From Augochlora pura (Eukaryota > Arthropoda > Insecta > Hymenoptera > Halictidae), in the NCBI RefSeq assembly GCF_028453695.1, contig NC_135777.1:11335714-11399713 (forward strand): a stretch of 64,000 bases of DNA. Direction: 5' to 3'. Of the stretch, positions 13,201 to 25,700 are shown one piece after another. The stretch's first letter is position 1; every line of letters begins with the position of its first letter. The notes beneath the pieces are model-generated. The model did not search any database and was not told where the DNA came from. It saw nothing but the letters and a program-made list of their open reading frames with translations. The position numbers and the translations under genes are program-made.

Positions 13201-15100
13201 AAAAATTAAGACTGTTTACGAACAATAACGACAGCAGAGCGTTCAAATCAATTAAAAAAAAATGACGAAAGAAGCTGATTTATTTTAGACAGATAAACGC
13301 GGGGAAAGACATCGGAAGATTTTCGAGTAGAATCGAATCGGTTTAAATGGATCGTCGGGCGAAGTTTCTCGTGAACGATCGTTTGGATTGCTGGATCGCC
13401 GACGAAACGAATCCGTCGTGGTCTCCGCCGTCTCAGGAAGTCGGTCGGGCATGCGTCGACGTTATCGCGGGACGCACACGTCGGCTCGTTCGGTATCTCG
13501 GTGAAACACGCGGTCCCTTGATAATCGCCGGCTAACAATGCTCCGTTCTGCCACTTGTTGCTGACGGTCCGGTTGAAAATCTTCCTGGTTCCATGGCGTT
13601 CCGCGACGTTGATACCCTATCTCCAGTGTCCCTGGTAGCGTCCCGCTTCATCGGGATATATATAGCATTTCGCTGCCGATTTTGCAGTTTCTGCGTACCA
13701 GCTTGCTGCTAGCCGTCCCCGTCTCTGCGATACGCGACTGGCGGAACTAAAAACGAACAGGCACAGAAATTCCTCAGGAGAATACGTCGAGCCAAGATGA
13801 TGTATGCGTATGCACACCTATGTTAACGTTTATATACGCCGCAGTCGTGATTAAAAAAATGGAACGGAAATTGAGGATATTTAATTGGGCACAACTCTGA
13901 GGCACCAACGGTATCGAAGGGTTAAATTAGTATCATTCAAATACGTACTTAATCGTTATACTTAATTCCATTGCTCCTCGTTTAATTAAAACGAAAAAAA
14001 AATAATTACGAGCAACGACTTTAATCTGCAGCGATTTCGTGATCGGCTACCCCGTTAACAGTATAGTTATTTTTAAATTGTTATTTAAATTGTTGCCCAA
14101 TTTAACTCACTGTTAAATATTCAATTGTCATTACTCCCCATTTTTAAATCTATTAAAAAAAACCCTCAGTTCATGCCAATTCTAAGCCAATAAATATTTT
14201 TAATCCTATAATTTATACCAATTGATTGAAAAGTCGCTTTAAAATTGAAAATCTCATAAAGATTTATATCACAATTAAATCTCGTTTACGATTTTTTAAC
14301 AAATTTTAGTTTTAATTATATTTTAATCTTATTCAAATTAATTCCATTGATCCTTGATATCGATGAAATAACTTTCCGCCGGAGCTGCGCGCCGCTCCGA
14401 AACGAATACAGTGGCTCGAAGAAATGGTTATAGCGATTTGCAACGAAGCTGCGCGTTTTCCATAGTTTCGGTCTCGATGGAGGTCCCGATGGGAGTCTCG
14501 GCGGGACCGCGTAGCACGGTGGCCGATCGCTCCGTCTCCCAGCCGCTAATCCGCTCGCGGATCATAGTATTTTCCGCGTTTCCGCTCGGCGTCCATTCAG
14601 CCAATTTAACGAGCGCGCGGCACAGATACCGCCGAGAGTATTAACACGTCGAGCCTCGTACTTTCCCCGATCGGACGGGAGCAATAATTAACCGCAACGC
14701 GCCCGGTGTCCGCCGTTATCTTTCCGAGACACGCGGTCCCGCGATAATCACGGCTCGACAATGTTGCCGTCGCTTGTTAACATCGCGTTATCGAGGGGCC
14801 AGTGGAGCAAGGATCGGGTCGGTCGGCTCCTCCTCGGGGCTACTTATCTGCCGGACCGATCGCCTGCGACAACGCGATCGGGATTATCGTGGCCCCCCGA
14901 GCTTTTCTTTCGTTATCTGAAATCACCGTCGATCGCCACATCGATTGATAATAAGTCGTGGTCGACACCCATTCGAGGCCAATCTCGAATCTGTCCGACA
15001 ACTTCGGGTCGGCGGCCGCACCAATTGTTGATTCATTTATTGAATGCGTGCGGGAAGTTGCCCGTTAACTGTAAAAACATATAGAGGAAAAGGAAAAAGA

Positions 15101-15128
15101 ATTATTTATTTATTTATTTATTTATTTA
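15101..15128. repeat. (TTTA)n microsatellite
   Basis: This is a tetranucleotide run directly downstream of a GC-rich intronic island. Confidence 0.9.
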
Positions 15129-16350
15129 CGGGTAAGAGAAATTCGTTAGTTTACCCTTATGTCAATAACCGGGTACCGTTTTGCATACTCTCCTCAAAAT
15201 ATCTTTTAGCCGCGGAAAAATATTACAATATCTAGGTAGGCCGTCGTTATTTAGCGCCTTTCTATCGATATCAGTTTCGTACGTATAATTTTCTTGTCAA
15301 ATAAATACTAAAATTGGAAGCTGAAGTTAGATGCACTATACTCGAGGGAACTCCTACGAGAGATGAGAGTAGGGAGTGCACGAAGTAATTGGAAATCTCC
15401 AGGCAATATGCTATGTAAATATAATACGTATAGTATAAATAAAAGTAAATGTTTCTATAATTATACAAAATAACAGAGTATTAAACAAAATAATAAAGTA
15501 ACGTAATATAACAGATTCTTGTAGGGGTGTACCCTATTTTGGCATCTTGGCATAAGGGAGTACATAATTACAGTGACATCCTATACTTAAACGGAAATGT
15601 TAAAAATTTAGGCAAGAAAGACGAATTATCAGAAAGATTAGCACAGATATGCACACGTTGGCAAGAATATAAACGCATGATTGTAATGGTTGAAGTTATT
15701 GTTCCATTAAGTACAACAGAAATATGTTTCGAAAAATTGCTGAAGAAGGTTCGGAATTGTTATACATGTAGATGACACAAGGTGAGGAATTAGGTGGGCT
15801 GCTTCTTTCTCAAAGATCTTTATTCGACTGCCCTTTCTCTTCGGGAAAAGGGCCTCCTCCCCTCGATGAACCATCTCATCACCCAAACAGAGCCTCCTTA
15901 TCTCGGAAACATAAACAGTGCGCCGCCTGGCCGGCGACCATCTCAGAGATCGCTTACATATATATCGTCGATATGACGATTTGTTATATAATAACGATAC
16001 AATTATATTATATTATATCATGTTGTGAAAATAATCCTTCGTCCAAGGGTTAAGCAGTACGCATTACAGTGACAGACTAAACATGACACTACCGAGCATT
16101 AAAAAAAAACTAATGTCTGCTGCTTTATAAGAATGACGAGACTGAAATTACATAGAGATTCAGCCATTTTTATTATAATCTGTGCTACTATCGTATCGTA
16201 TAAACTGATCTTGGAATAAACCAATTAGAAAAAAAAAAATCTAAAATCGATCAAAATGGTCGGCACGATAGGTCTAGTATTAAACGGAAATATTATGCGA
16301 AGAAGATTTCGGAAGACAGATTATTGTCGAAAAGATTAACATATACATAT

Positions 16351-16778
16351 GAGCCGCCCAGTGCACACATCGATTAACTCCACTTTTTGAAAAATCTTAA
16401 ATTTAAGTGTCAAAGCACTTGGTATAGTCATAACTTTTTATATTTATAATAACTTTTCTGAATAATAAAGATTAACACCATTAAACGGCAAAATTTTTTT
16501 TTTCTTTTTTTCTTTTTAGCTATTCTTTCTTGTTAATTTTATACATTAAATGATATTAATTTTATACATTAAATGATATTAATTTTATACATTAAATGAT
16601 ATTAATTTTATACATTAAATTATACGTTAAATGAAAGCTATATCTGTATTTATTCATTCTACATTATATATGTGAATCTATGTTATAACAGGAATTTTAA
16701 AAATCAATGTACATCATTTCATCGCGTTTCTCGACTTTTTGTTTTATGGAGTTAGTCGATGTGTGCACTGAACGGCTC
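16351..16778. mobile_element. Non-autonomous inverted-repeat element (MITE-like) with internal satellite
   Basis: Terminal inverted repeats of about 32 bp can be read directly. The left end begins GAGCCGCCCAGTGCACACAT and continues to TAACTCCA at 16,382. The right end, from TGGAGTTAGTC at 16,747 to CGGCTC at 16,778, is its near-perfect reverse complement. Both ends are embedded in (C)ATAT sequence, so the target duplication may be ATAT or TA and is ambiguous. The interior is AT-rich and non-coding and carries a 23-bp tandem repeat. No transposase is present, so the element is non-autonomous. I cannot assign the superfamily. Confidence 0.75.
16537..16635. repeat. 23-bp tandem repeat (about 4 copies)
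   Basis: The unit TTTTATACATTAAATGATAT + TAA is repeated about four times with almost no divergence, then degenerates (ATACGTTAAATG). It lies inside the inverted-repeat element at 16,351-16,778. Confidence 0.9.
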
Positions 16779-17845
16779 ATATATGAACGTTGTTATCAAA
16801 CGTAAGCATTCGAGAGTGTGGTGAGAACCCGAGAATTCCCGTAACCTACTGCTTTGGGCGGGACGAGAAACCCTTTATCGGGTGGGGACAGAATCCCGAC
16901 AATATTTCGGGCTCCTGAAAACAATTTCCCATGCTTTCAAAAAGTTGACCAGCAAAAACCTGTTTTCAACAACTGGAAATATTGCTTGCGATCGAGAGAA
17001 CCAAGCTACTACATGCTAACACTCGTAGAGAAATTAGTTCTTTTCATCGAAAAGTTATAAATCAAACTGTACACCCTTCACTTTTCTGGCATATTAATTT
17101 TGTTTAATCCGATGAGTTATTAAGTTGAATAAAGTAGGCAATTTTGCAAAGTATACTTCAACAACGGAAATACAAAAATCGGTAAATAGAATCGTATATA
17201 AGACAGGGAACACGCTCTCGCACACCTCTAGTAAACTTCGACCATCTTCGAACAAATAACCAGTTAGAGTTTAAATCTTTCAGCGATACGAAAACACGAT
17301 GTACACGTGGCCGATTTTAGTTTCCGTTCCAACCATGTTGCCTTTTCGATTCATAGCCTGCGGTCCGCCGCTTCGACCGTCGCCCTTCGGCGTCCGAACT
17401 ACCCCCTGGAGACGAGACAAGCCCTCCGGAGGACTAATTATCGAGTAGGTTTCGGAGAGTCTCATTGTTCGGATGTGTCCGACCGCCTCCGACAAGGAGA
17501 GGCGATAGGCGTGGCTAGGAATCCCATTAGAACCGCAATGCACCGCGAGCAAGCTGTAGCTGGTACCGCGGTGCCGCGGCTAGATAAGCTTTATCTGGGA
17601 GAAGCCGGATAGTCCTGGTCAGTCCTTCGGTCCTTTCGGGGAAAACCGCTGGGCAGGATGTTCGCGGGGATGCCACGGGAGAACGCGCGATAAACGTATC
17701 CATCTACGGATCCATGGTCCCCGTTCCGGCCACCCGAGAATTACCCGGCAGCCACCGGTTTTTCACTATTTTCGGAGAAAAGCTCCCCGGAGAATTCGAC
17801 GCGGCTGTCGCTGCTGGTACGTCTTCGATGCGGTTAAATATAGTC

Positions 17846-17862
17846 GGGGGGGGGGGGGGGGG
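17846..17862. repeat. Poly-G tract
   Basis: This is a run of 17 G residues in a GC-rich intronic island. Confidence 0.95.
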
Positions 17863-19534
17863 CCATCCCTCGTTCCGCCCGAATTTATACGCAGTTCAGG
17901 GTAAACGGCCTCTTCTCCCTCCCTTTATCGCTAGGGGTGCTCTTCCCCTCGACAGAGGAGCGCTCGTCGGAGAGCAACAGGTGTACGGGTCACGTGCACG
18001 CCGCGCGAACACGCGCCCGAACGAAAATGGAACGAAACTCGTCGCGCCGGTTTGCGTTTCATTGTGCTGTCGATCTTTGATCGATCGTCCGCCTATCAGG
18101 TTGTTGCAACAATAATTCCCCCCCTTTTTTTAGCCATCTATCTGGGAAATCGAAATTACTCTGAGACTACTATGTTGTTTCTTCGTCGATGACAAGGTAA
18201 AACATGGGACGCGTGTGATACAAACTTAAACAAGACATATTAAATTTTGTCATTCTTTCATGTGATATATTTTTCAACCAATTTTGTATTTATCAAATAA
18301 GATAAGCCTTTTTCCATCCTTTATTTCGATTATCTCTCAATTAACTTTGTCCTTGTCGGATCAGAGATATTAAATTTTGTCATTCTTTTGTTTTGTTCGT
18401 TTTAGAATGAATTTTATATTTATCGGATGAGACACGGAATTTCGTCACTCCTCTAATTTGTTTACTTTTCAACGAATTCTGTATTTATCGAATGCGAATG
18501 TAAAATTCTTTTATTCCTTCGTTTCGTTTATTTTTCAATTAACTTCTTATTTATCGTATTTTCTTATTCCCTTGTTCTGTTTATTTTTTAACAAAAAATG
18601 TTGAACGCAACTTATTCGATAAAAGTTAATTACAACGGAAAACATACCAAGGACAGAGAAATTGGTCAGGCCACGATTAACGTTGTCTCCGCTACCGTAA
18701 TACATTCTTCGGCCGATTCTGTATACTAAAGGACCGTGCCCGTTAATAAATCAAATCAAATTAGATCGATGTCGATCGACGGACACGTCGCTCACACGTA
18801 CGCCGCGAAATCGCCCGGGGTTTTCTAGTCGCAGGGAAAATGGCCCGGACACTTTCCAATCCCGGAGAGAAAATTGTCCCCGGGTGTTGCGACACACGGT
18901 GGCATTAATTATCGAGGCTCAGAGTGCCGGTTTCGTATCACGAACGTTTCTCGGAGATCGGCTCCAGGTGAAAAACGGAAGGAAATCTGCTGGCAAACGG
19001 CGGGTCGCGCGGCGCGAATGACTGACGGCCAGTTTCTTGCGTGCGAAACGCGATCGACGCGGTTCTCTCTCTTTCGTCGAACCGAGAAAAGGGGGTTGTC
19101 GCGGGCATATTGTCCGCGAGAACGACCGGCTAGACGCCGTAATGGAATCTTTCCCATGGAGCCATTGTGCCGCTTCGGTAAACTCTCTTTCGGCCCTTCG
19201 CGACACGCCGATGGTGCTCTTGCCCGCTGCTACGCATTATCTTCTCGCCGGGCTAAATATTTTCGCTGGGTCCCGAACGTTTATGTGAATTACCGTTTAC
19301 TCGGAATCGAGGCGGGGGAGAAAATTATTTCGATCACTCGAAATTCCTGTATGGTGAACGTGTCGGGGAAATCCTGTTATCTTCTTGTATGCCGCTCATT
19401 TATTTATTTTCTGGGTACTAAACGGATATAGTTCAATTACGGACAAAAGTTAAGAAGTTTTGTATACGTTTTGTTGAATTAAAAGTACTTGTTGTAGAAG
19501 AGCCTGTTGCAATAACGTTTTCTTTGGTGTATAC

Positions 19535-19778
19535 CAGGGCTTCTTAAACTTTTGTCATTCACGACCCCATTTATGGTTGCGAGTTTCTTGACGACCCCAT
19601 ACGAATATAAAAGAAAAATAAATTAATATTTTTTGATGATTTATTTATTAGGTAACAATATACATATACATATGAAAATATATAGTTTTAGATTTAATTA
19701 TATTTAATTATATTTGACATTAAAATCTCTCGAGTCCGCAGAATTTTGCTACGCGACCCCATAGTTTAAGAAGCCCTG
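19535..19778. mobile_element. hAT-like MITE with 8-bp target-site duplication
   Basis: The element is 244 bp. Its ends CAGGGCTTCTTAAACT and AGTTTAAGAAGCCCTG are perfect inverted repeats of about 16 bp, and subterminal ACGACCCCAT motifs recur. An exact 8-bp direct repeat, GTGTATAC, flanks both sides (19,527-19,534 and 19,779-19,786). CAGGG-type ends with 8-bp duplications are characteristic of the hAT superfamily. The interior is AT-rich and non-coding, so this is a non-autonomous copy. Intact ends and a perfect duplication suggest a fairly recent insertion. Confidence 0.92.
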
Positions 19779-20221
19779 GTGTATACAATAAATAGAAAGA
19801 AATAGTGAAACTAGGATAAATAAAGTAAGATTAACCACGTTACGTGTGTTTGCTACATTCAAGAATACGCATCTGTGTAACATGTTTCTTAACTTTTAAG
19901 TTTGTCGAAGAATTAGTGTAAGATAAACAAAATAGAGAAGAGAAAAAAATGCATACAGAAATGAAATCTATTCTATACAATAGGCAAATATTAACAACTA
20001 AATGAAGTTCGTTGTAAATGAGGCTACATTGTTAATGAAAAACTGAATCTCCGCAAAATATTTGTTTGCTAAACCAGTCATTCTGGAATGTCTCGCTGTA
20101 AAGTTCAATCATGAAAATTTTCCTACTTCAAAGAAAACTTAAAGAACGTAATCTAATTAAATAATCTTCTATATTTCGCTTGATTGAGCCAATAGAATAA
20201 ATCCGACATATCCTTGCTTAA

Positions 20222-20451
20222 CCTCTTAGGCACGGCTGGATTTTGCGCAAATGAAGTATTTTTTTTAAAATTACCGTTTTTCTTAACATATATTTTATTT
20301 GGTATAGCCATATATAGTATCAATTATATACATTCTTTGGTTAACGTATCGTATATATACACTTTCACTTTAATCGTTTACTTTAATAAGTAATAATACA
20401 ATTTAGTAAAGCACGAAAGCCACTGCAATGGGGCGCTTCACGCCTAAGAGG
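20222..20451. mobile_element. piggyBac-like MITE, copy 1 (TTAA-flanked)
   Basis: The element is about 230 bp and is flanked by TTAA at 20,218-20,221 and 20,452-20,455. Its inverted ends are CCTCTTAGGC and GCCTAAGAGG. The interior shares blocks with the copy at 53,163-53,402, including GATTTTGCGCAAAT, CACTTTAAT.GTTT and AGTAAAGCACGA, in the same orientation. TTAA duplication with CC...GG ends is typical of the piggyBac superfamily. No coding capacity is present. Confidence 0.85.
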
Positions 20452-22727
20452 TTAAAAATGTCGGAAAATCAATCGATTTTGAAAAGATCCGCTTTTTGAT
20501 AAACACTTTACCCTTCGCACTCAAGGTTTCCGGAGCGTGGCTATTTAAAATCTATCTTCAAAGTTTCCGTTTCGGAATCCCCGTTTCTAAATGGTTTAAT
20601 ATTTAGAAAACTGACAAAAAGATTTCGAGAATGTTTCGAATTTCATTTAGGAGTCTCCTTCAAGCATACAACGGAATTAAAAAGAAGTTGGATTTTTAAC
20701 AAAAGGTATTAATTAATGCCGTGCGCATAGGTAATGCGTTGATTGCTTCACGCGCGATTCAGCCGTCGAGAGCGGAAAAATGGTCGACGGTTCGAAAAAA
20801 AGAAAAAAAAAAGAACGAAGGAGCCAGAAGATTTTTGTGGCACGGTGTACGCGAGGCAGGGCTAGTAGTTTGCTCAGGACAGCTGCCGCAGTTGTTTGGC
20901 TGCTGAGTATATTCCAGAGTCGCCGTGGAAAGAGGGATAAGCCAGAAGACGTTGCCAGCACGTGCCCCGTGTCCGTTAAACTCATCTACAAACGAACTGC
21001 GGCCGTGTTCCACGCGGAGGGAAAAAAATTACGACCCCGTAAGCAGCCGGAGGAGTCTCGATCGGCGTGCTCGTCGCTCCTTCTTTTTTCTTCTCCCGAT
21101 CGACCGACGGCCCTGTCGCTAGGAAAATTTCTTCCGGGCATCGTTCTTCCCTAAATAGTTCTCGGCGAGCCGTGCGCGCATCGAGAGACCCCAGCCTTTC
21201 GATATTTAGGTCGCCGCGAGTCGTCCCGACTAAGAAGTAGTTTCGCGAATTTCTCACGCCGAAAAGGAGGAGGATTATCGGCTCTATGCTCGTTCGCGGC
21301 GATGACGTTGTACTTTGCAATGGAAAACAGCGATGCATTTTCTCGCCGCATAAGTGTGTACGCCGTACGCCGGCCGGCGAAAAATGCAGATCGGTGGCCT
21401 TTAGCATACCAAATCGCCGGCGTGATCGCCCCGACATTCGTTTCGTCAGCGAAAGAAACCGCGGAACCGTCGCCGAGCTTCCTATCGTGGATAATTCCCA
21501 ATCGTTCCACGGACACTCTGATCGAAACGCTGTCCTAATCGATCCCGTTTTCCGCCAACGGACACCTAAAGCGACCTTCCATTCTCCCTCGTAATGCTTT
21601 GCAACTCGTTCACCACAGTGACCGAAATTAGTTCTCGTTAGTTTTCTTCCGTTTGAATCGATTCTTTTAAAACTTCTGAAGACGTAGATAAAAAAATCAT
21701 CATAATATATATTCTTCCTATTTTTCTCTTGTTCTGTAACATTTCGGCTTCAACATAAAGAAGAAGAAGAAGAAGTCTATCAAAATTTCTCTTTGACTTC
21801 GACACGCAACCTCGTCACTGTGCTGCACTGCACACCGCGTAAGGACATTTGAAGAAAAAGGTCAGAGAAAACCAACGAAGGAGCAACTATTAAAATATAA
21901 TATTAAGTTTTTCGTTTGCGATTAATTTCTAATCGCATCGGTGCTAATACAAAAATATCAAGCATCACCCTATATATCTATTCTGTCCAAGACGAAAATG
22001 ATCTCATTTAAATAATTATGTGCTTCGCCAAATGCATTGCAACGAATCACCCGCTAATAACAAAACAGAAGATAGGCACGCGTTGCGTGAAACGCGTAAT
22101 TGTATCAAGAGAAGGCGACGTAATTTTGGTTGTTTCGACCGGCGTAGCCCGCTGCGCAGAGGCGACGCGAATCTTCGGCTATCGGGTCGAAGAAAATTCT
22201 AATTGCGAGGACGCAAGATACGATCTCGAATGTAAACAGCCTTTAAATCGGTCTCAGTTCTCAGGGCGGACCGGTGCGAGAAACGATAATCGGTTCGATA
22301 ATGAATTCGGCCGGTCTCGGCGGTCGAACGAAAGGGCAACGTGCAACAGCACGGATCCCATTTCGGCATAGAAATGCGTTTTTTAAGACAATTAAAGGTT
22401 ATCGGGCGAAGGGAATATTTCTGTGTTCGGCGGTGCACAATTGGTACGAGGGTAGGTGGACACGGTGGACGGTAAGCAGGCCGCAAATAACGCTGCCTAT
22501 GCAAATTTATGTTGAACGAGGCGGGTCAAGTGTCGTCGGCTGGGTCGCGGGTCGCCGCCTATTTGCATTTCCATTCGATTAAGCAATGGCCACCGCGCGT
22601 TCCCGACTTGGCTTCGATCGGTTGATATCGAATTTTCTCAAGAAACAAAAAATAATCAACCGAACGGAGCACCTGCGCTCCCCCGACCTGGAGACGCGTC
22701 GCACCCGAATTCTCGTTCTCCCTCTTC

Positions 22728-22760
22728 TTATTTATTTATTTATTTATTCATTCATTTATT
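22728..22760. repeat. (TTTA)n microsatellite
   Basis: This TTTA run with ATTC interruptions lies at the 3' edge of a GC-rich intronic island. Confidence 0.85.
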
Positions 22761-25700
22761 TCTGTATTTGTATGTTTATTTATTCGATGAGCGAGAAAGC
22801 CGTGGAACAAGCGTTCGCGGAGTCAATCGCAGGTAAATAAAGCAGAAAACAATCGCTGTTTAACACTCGGACTCTACGGACCGCGCGTCCATTTTGAACC
22901 CGAGTGTAAATATTTGGCTATTTAGGTTCTGACGATTATTTTTAATTCTCACATATTTCATTAGCGTCTACGAAAAGCCAACGTCTAGAAGACAGAAGCT
23001 GCTAAGTAAAATTATGAATAGTTCTAAACATGTTCCGTGACATTTTTGTTAAAAACGTCCGTCGTTCAGATTTGAAACTTAGTTGTCAAAAATAATCTGA
23101 TCGATGATTACGATTACTGATCAAGTAATCAAGCAATCATAATTAATAAATAACTTAAGTTATAATGAACAAATAATAATATAAGTATCAAGTAATCAAG
23201 ATTAATGAATAACTTCAGTAATCGAAGAAAATGTAAAATATTAGTAATGATAAACACAATGATCGTTAATCAAGTAATGATTACTTCTTTTATTACGACT
23301 AGATCAAATTTGTGTTATCGTCGTTAGTAATAATTTCGAGTAGTTTTTAAAAAATCTACACGTATTGTCAGAACTTATTGGAAGACTTCTTTACTTAAAT
23401 AACAACTGATGAGAAGTTGATAAAATAATTGTTCATTCGCGATTACAAATGACTAATTATTGATTACAGATTACTGATTAACGATTGCAGACTACTGATT
23501 AACGATTACATATTATCAAATGCGATCGTGATCGCTGATTGATTCTAGTAACGAATAATTGCTTAATAATTGCTACGATTATTTTTCGAAATCGATTGCA
23601 AAAGTAATTCCAAAATAATTGTTTACCGCGCAACTCCGATCTGCCAGAGCTTCATAGAAGTCGAGAGCAAAGAAGCCACGCCCATTCGTGACAATTGAAA
23701 GAGGGGCCACACGATCCCTTTAGCCTACCACGCGTAGGCTAATCCGAGGGAAATAGAGGTGGTTACGAGACGCGGAGGATTCCTCCATCAGGGAGGTCCG
23801 TAGCCGAACGAGAAAGAGAGGACGAGTCCGCGATCGAAACGGACGATTCATGGTCCGCGAAATCCGAGGGATCGCTTACATTACGCACGCCTCGGCTTGG
23901 CCGATCGTACGGCGCATTCGCAACGAGCCAGCCACAGGCGTCGTTCCAGCAAAAGTTTGCCGATTGAGATTCCGTCCACGGCGCCGCGATGCGCCGCGTT
24001 GCACCGCGTTCAGTCGCGTTGCGCCGCGGCACGTGGGTTTTCCATTGGGAGTCCGGAGTTCTCCGGGAGCCGGCCGGCTCGGCGACTGCGTTCTTTCTGC
24101 CTTCCACGGAGCCTACGTTCCTTCCTTCCTTCCTACCTACCTTCCTACCTTCCCTTCTGTAATTATACGCTCCTTCGCGTCGCCTCGGTCTGCGATGAAT
24201 AATTCCGCAACGTCGCTGATACACTTCGCACACCCGCGCTACGGAATCCTCCCTGAGGAGACTTTAAACCTGACCAACGACCTGTTGTTGTAGGTAACTT
24301 TCGTTACTCTTTCGGAAACGATTGTTCTGTTCTCTCTCATCGCCGATCCGCTGTCTGAATTGTCCCCGAAAATTACGTTAAGATTCCGAACTGGGTCTGC
24401 TAAATATTTATTCGATCTATTTCCGTGTATGTACGGGTAAGAAACCCTTTGTTTCAGAGATCGAATAATGCAAATTTTATGCATTTATGAGAAAAATGTG
24501 TAGATGAAGCAAGAAACAGTAAATTCAGTTGGAGAAGTTATCATACATTCTGATATTATTCGCAACTTGTTGAAATTATTAAGAAAAGAGATAAATACTT
24601 CTGGTGCTTTTATTTTTCAATTTACACTTTGCATAGAAGTTCGCGATCTACTTATACGTATAACGATGCAGAAAGCACGATAGTACGCGTTTTTATATAT
24701 AAGCCGTTCATTTTGCAAGTCACCAAAGTCCATTTTTCAAAATCATCTAGATAGCCATTTTTATATTTACATTTCTATGTTATGCATAATTTCATTCCAG
24801 CGAAGCCTATAGAAGACAATAACTATTATAAACACAAGAACATTATACTACCGTGTTATCAGTCAGTAATATTTTTAAATTTAGTAAAACGCATTAAATA
24901 TCTGGATTTTAGAATGAGTGACCGCTTTCGAAATAAACGACTCGTATAATTAGAAAATCTTAAATGTCATTGAATACACTATGCAACAGTATTTATGAAA
25001 ATAATTATGCACTTATCATTTCGAAGATGTTGAAATTATTTGAAGTTATTTAATTAGACATACACAAAAGTAAAAGCTGTAAAACAAATGAACTTCTTTC
25101 GTATCTAACCAAGTAAACGAAGAACGCATAATTCTTTAAGAAAGATGTTCTTTCTGTTCTTCTAAAAATAGGTATAAATAAAAAAATCTTGCCGTTTCAA
25201 ATTCAACAAAATGTAATAATGTAATAATTCATTTCATCGGTATGCAAAATTTCCTCCTGCTTGAGCTCTTCACCCCGCCAATAATATAGATAATCGTGAC
25301 AACAAACAAATAAGAATCTAACTGTTTAACATTTCTCTTCTTAAACCGCATAATCTTTACATATCATTATTATTTTTATTAATATTTAGCCTAAATAGAC
25401 TCCAACCACTTGCAAGATAGACAACTCGTATAATTAGCTAAAAGTGCAAACAAATTGAAGCTTGTTAAGCATTGAGTATAGCCTTTTTAGCGGATAGTGT
25501 GAACGGAAGAAATGGAAACGGAATTACAGAGGAAATCAGAACAGTCGCAACAACGATTTGCGGTAGAGCAAAGTCGGCCTATAGAATCGTGTCGGCCATA
25601 AGCCGTGGTCGTCATTCGTTTCACTGCAATTGAAATGAAATTCTATTGTTCCCTTGATGACACTGAAGTCGTTAACGTAGAGACATTGGTGCACAGTGAA

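Noticed and set aside
12878..13246. Minus-strand Leu/Tyr/Ser-rich frames resembling membrane proteins
   Set aside because: They are translations of (CT)n and (AAT/AAC)n simple repeats.
17196..17230. TATATAAG followed by a possible start about 30 bp downstream (internal promoter)
   Set aside because: TATA-like words are frequent in AT-rich introns, and no initiator or transcript support is visible.
22858..22911. Short inverted pair TTAACACTCGG / CCGAGTGTAA
   Set aside because: It spans only about 50 bp with no interior typical of a MITE. It may be a solo remnant or chance.
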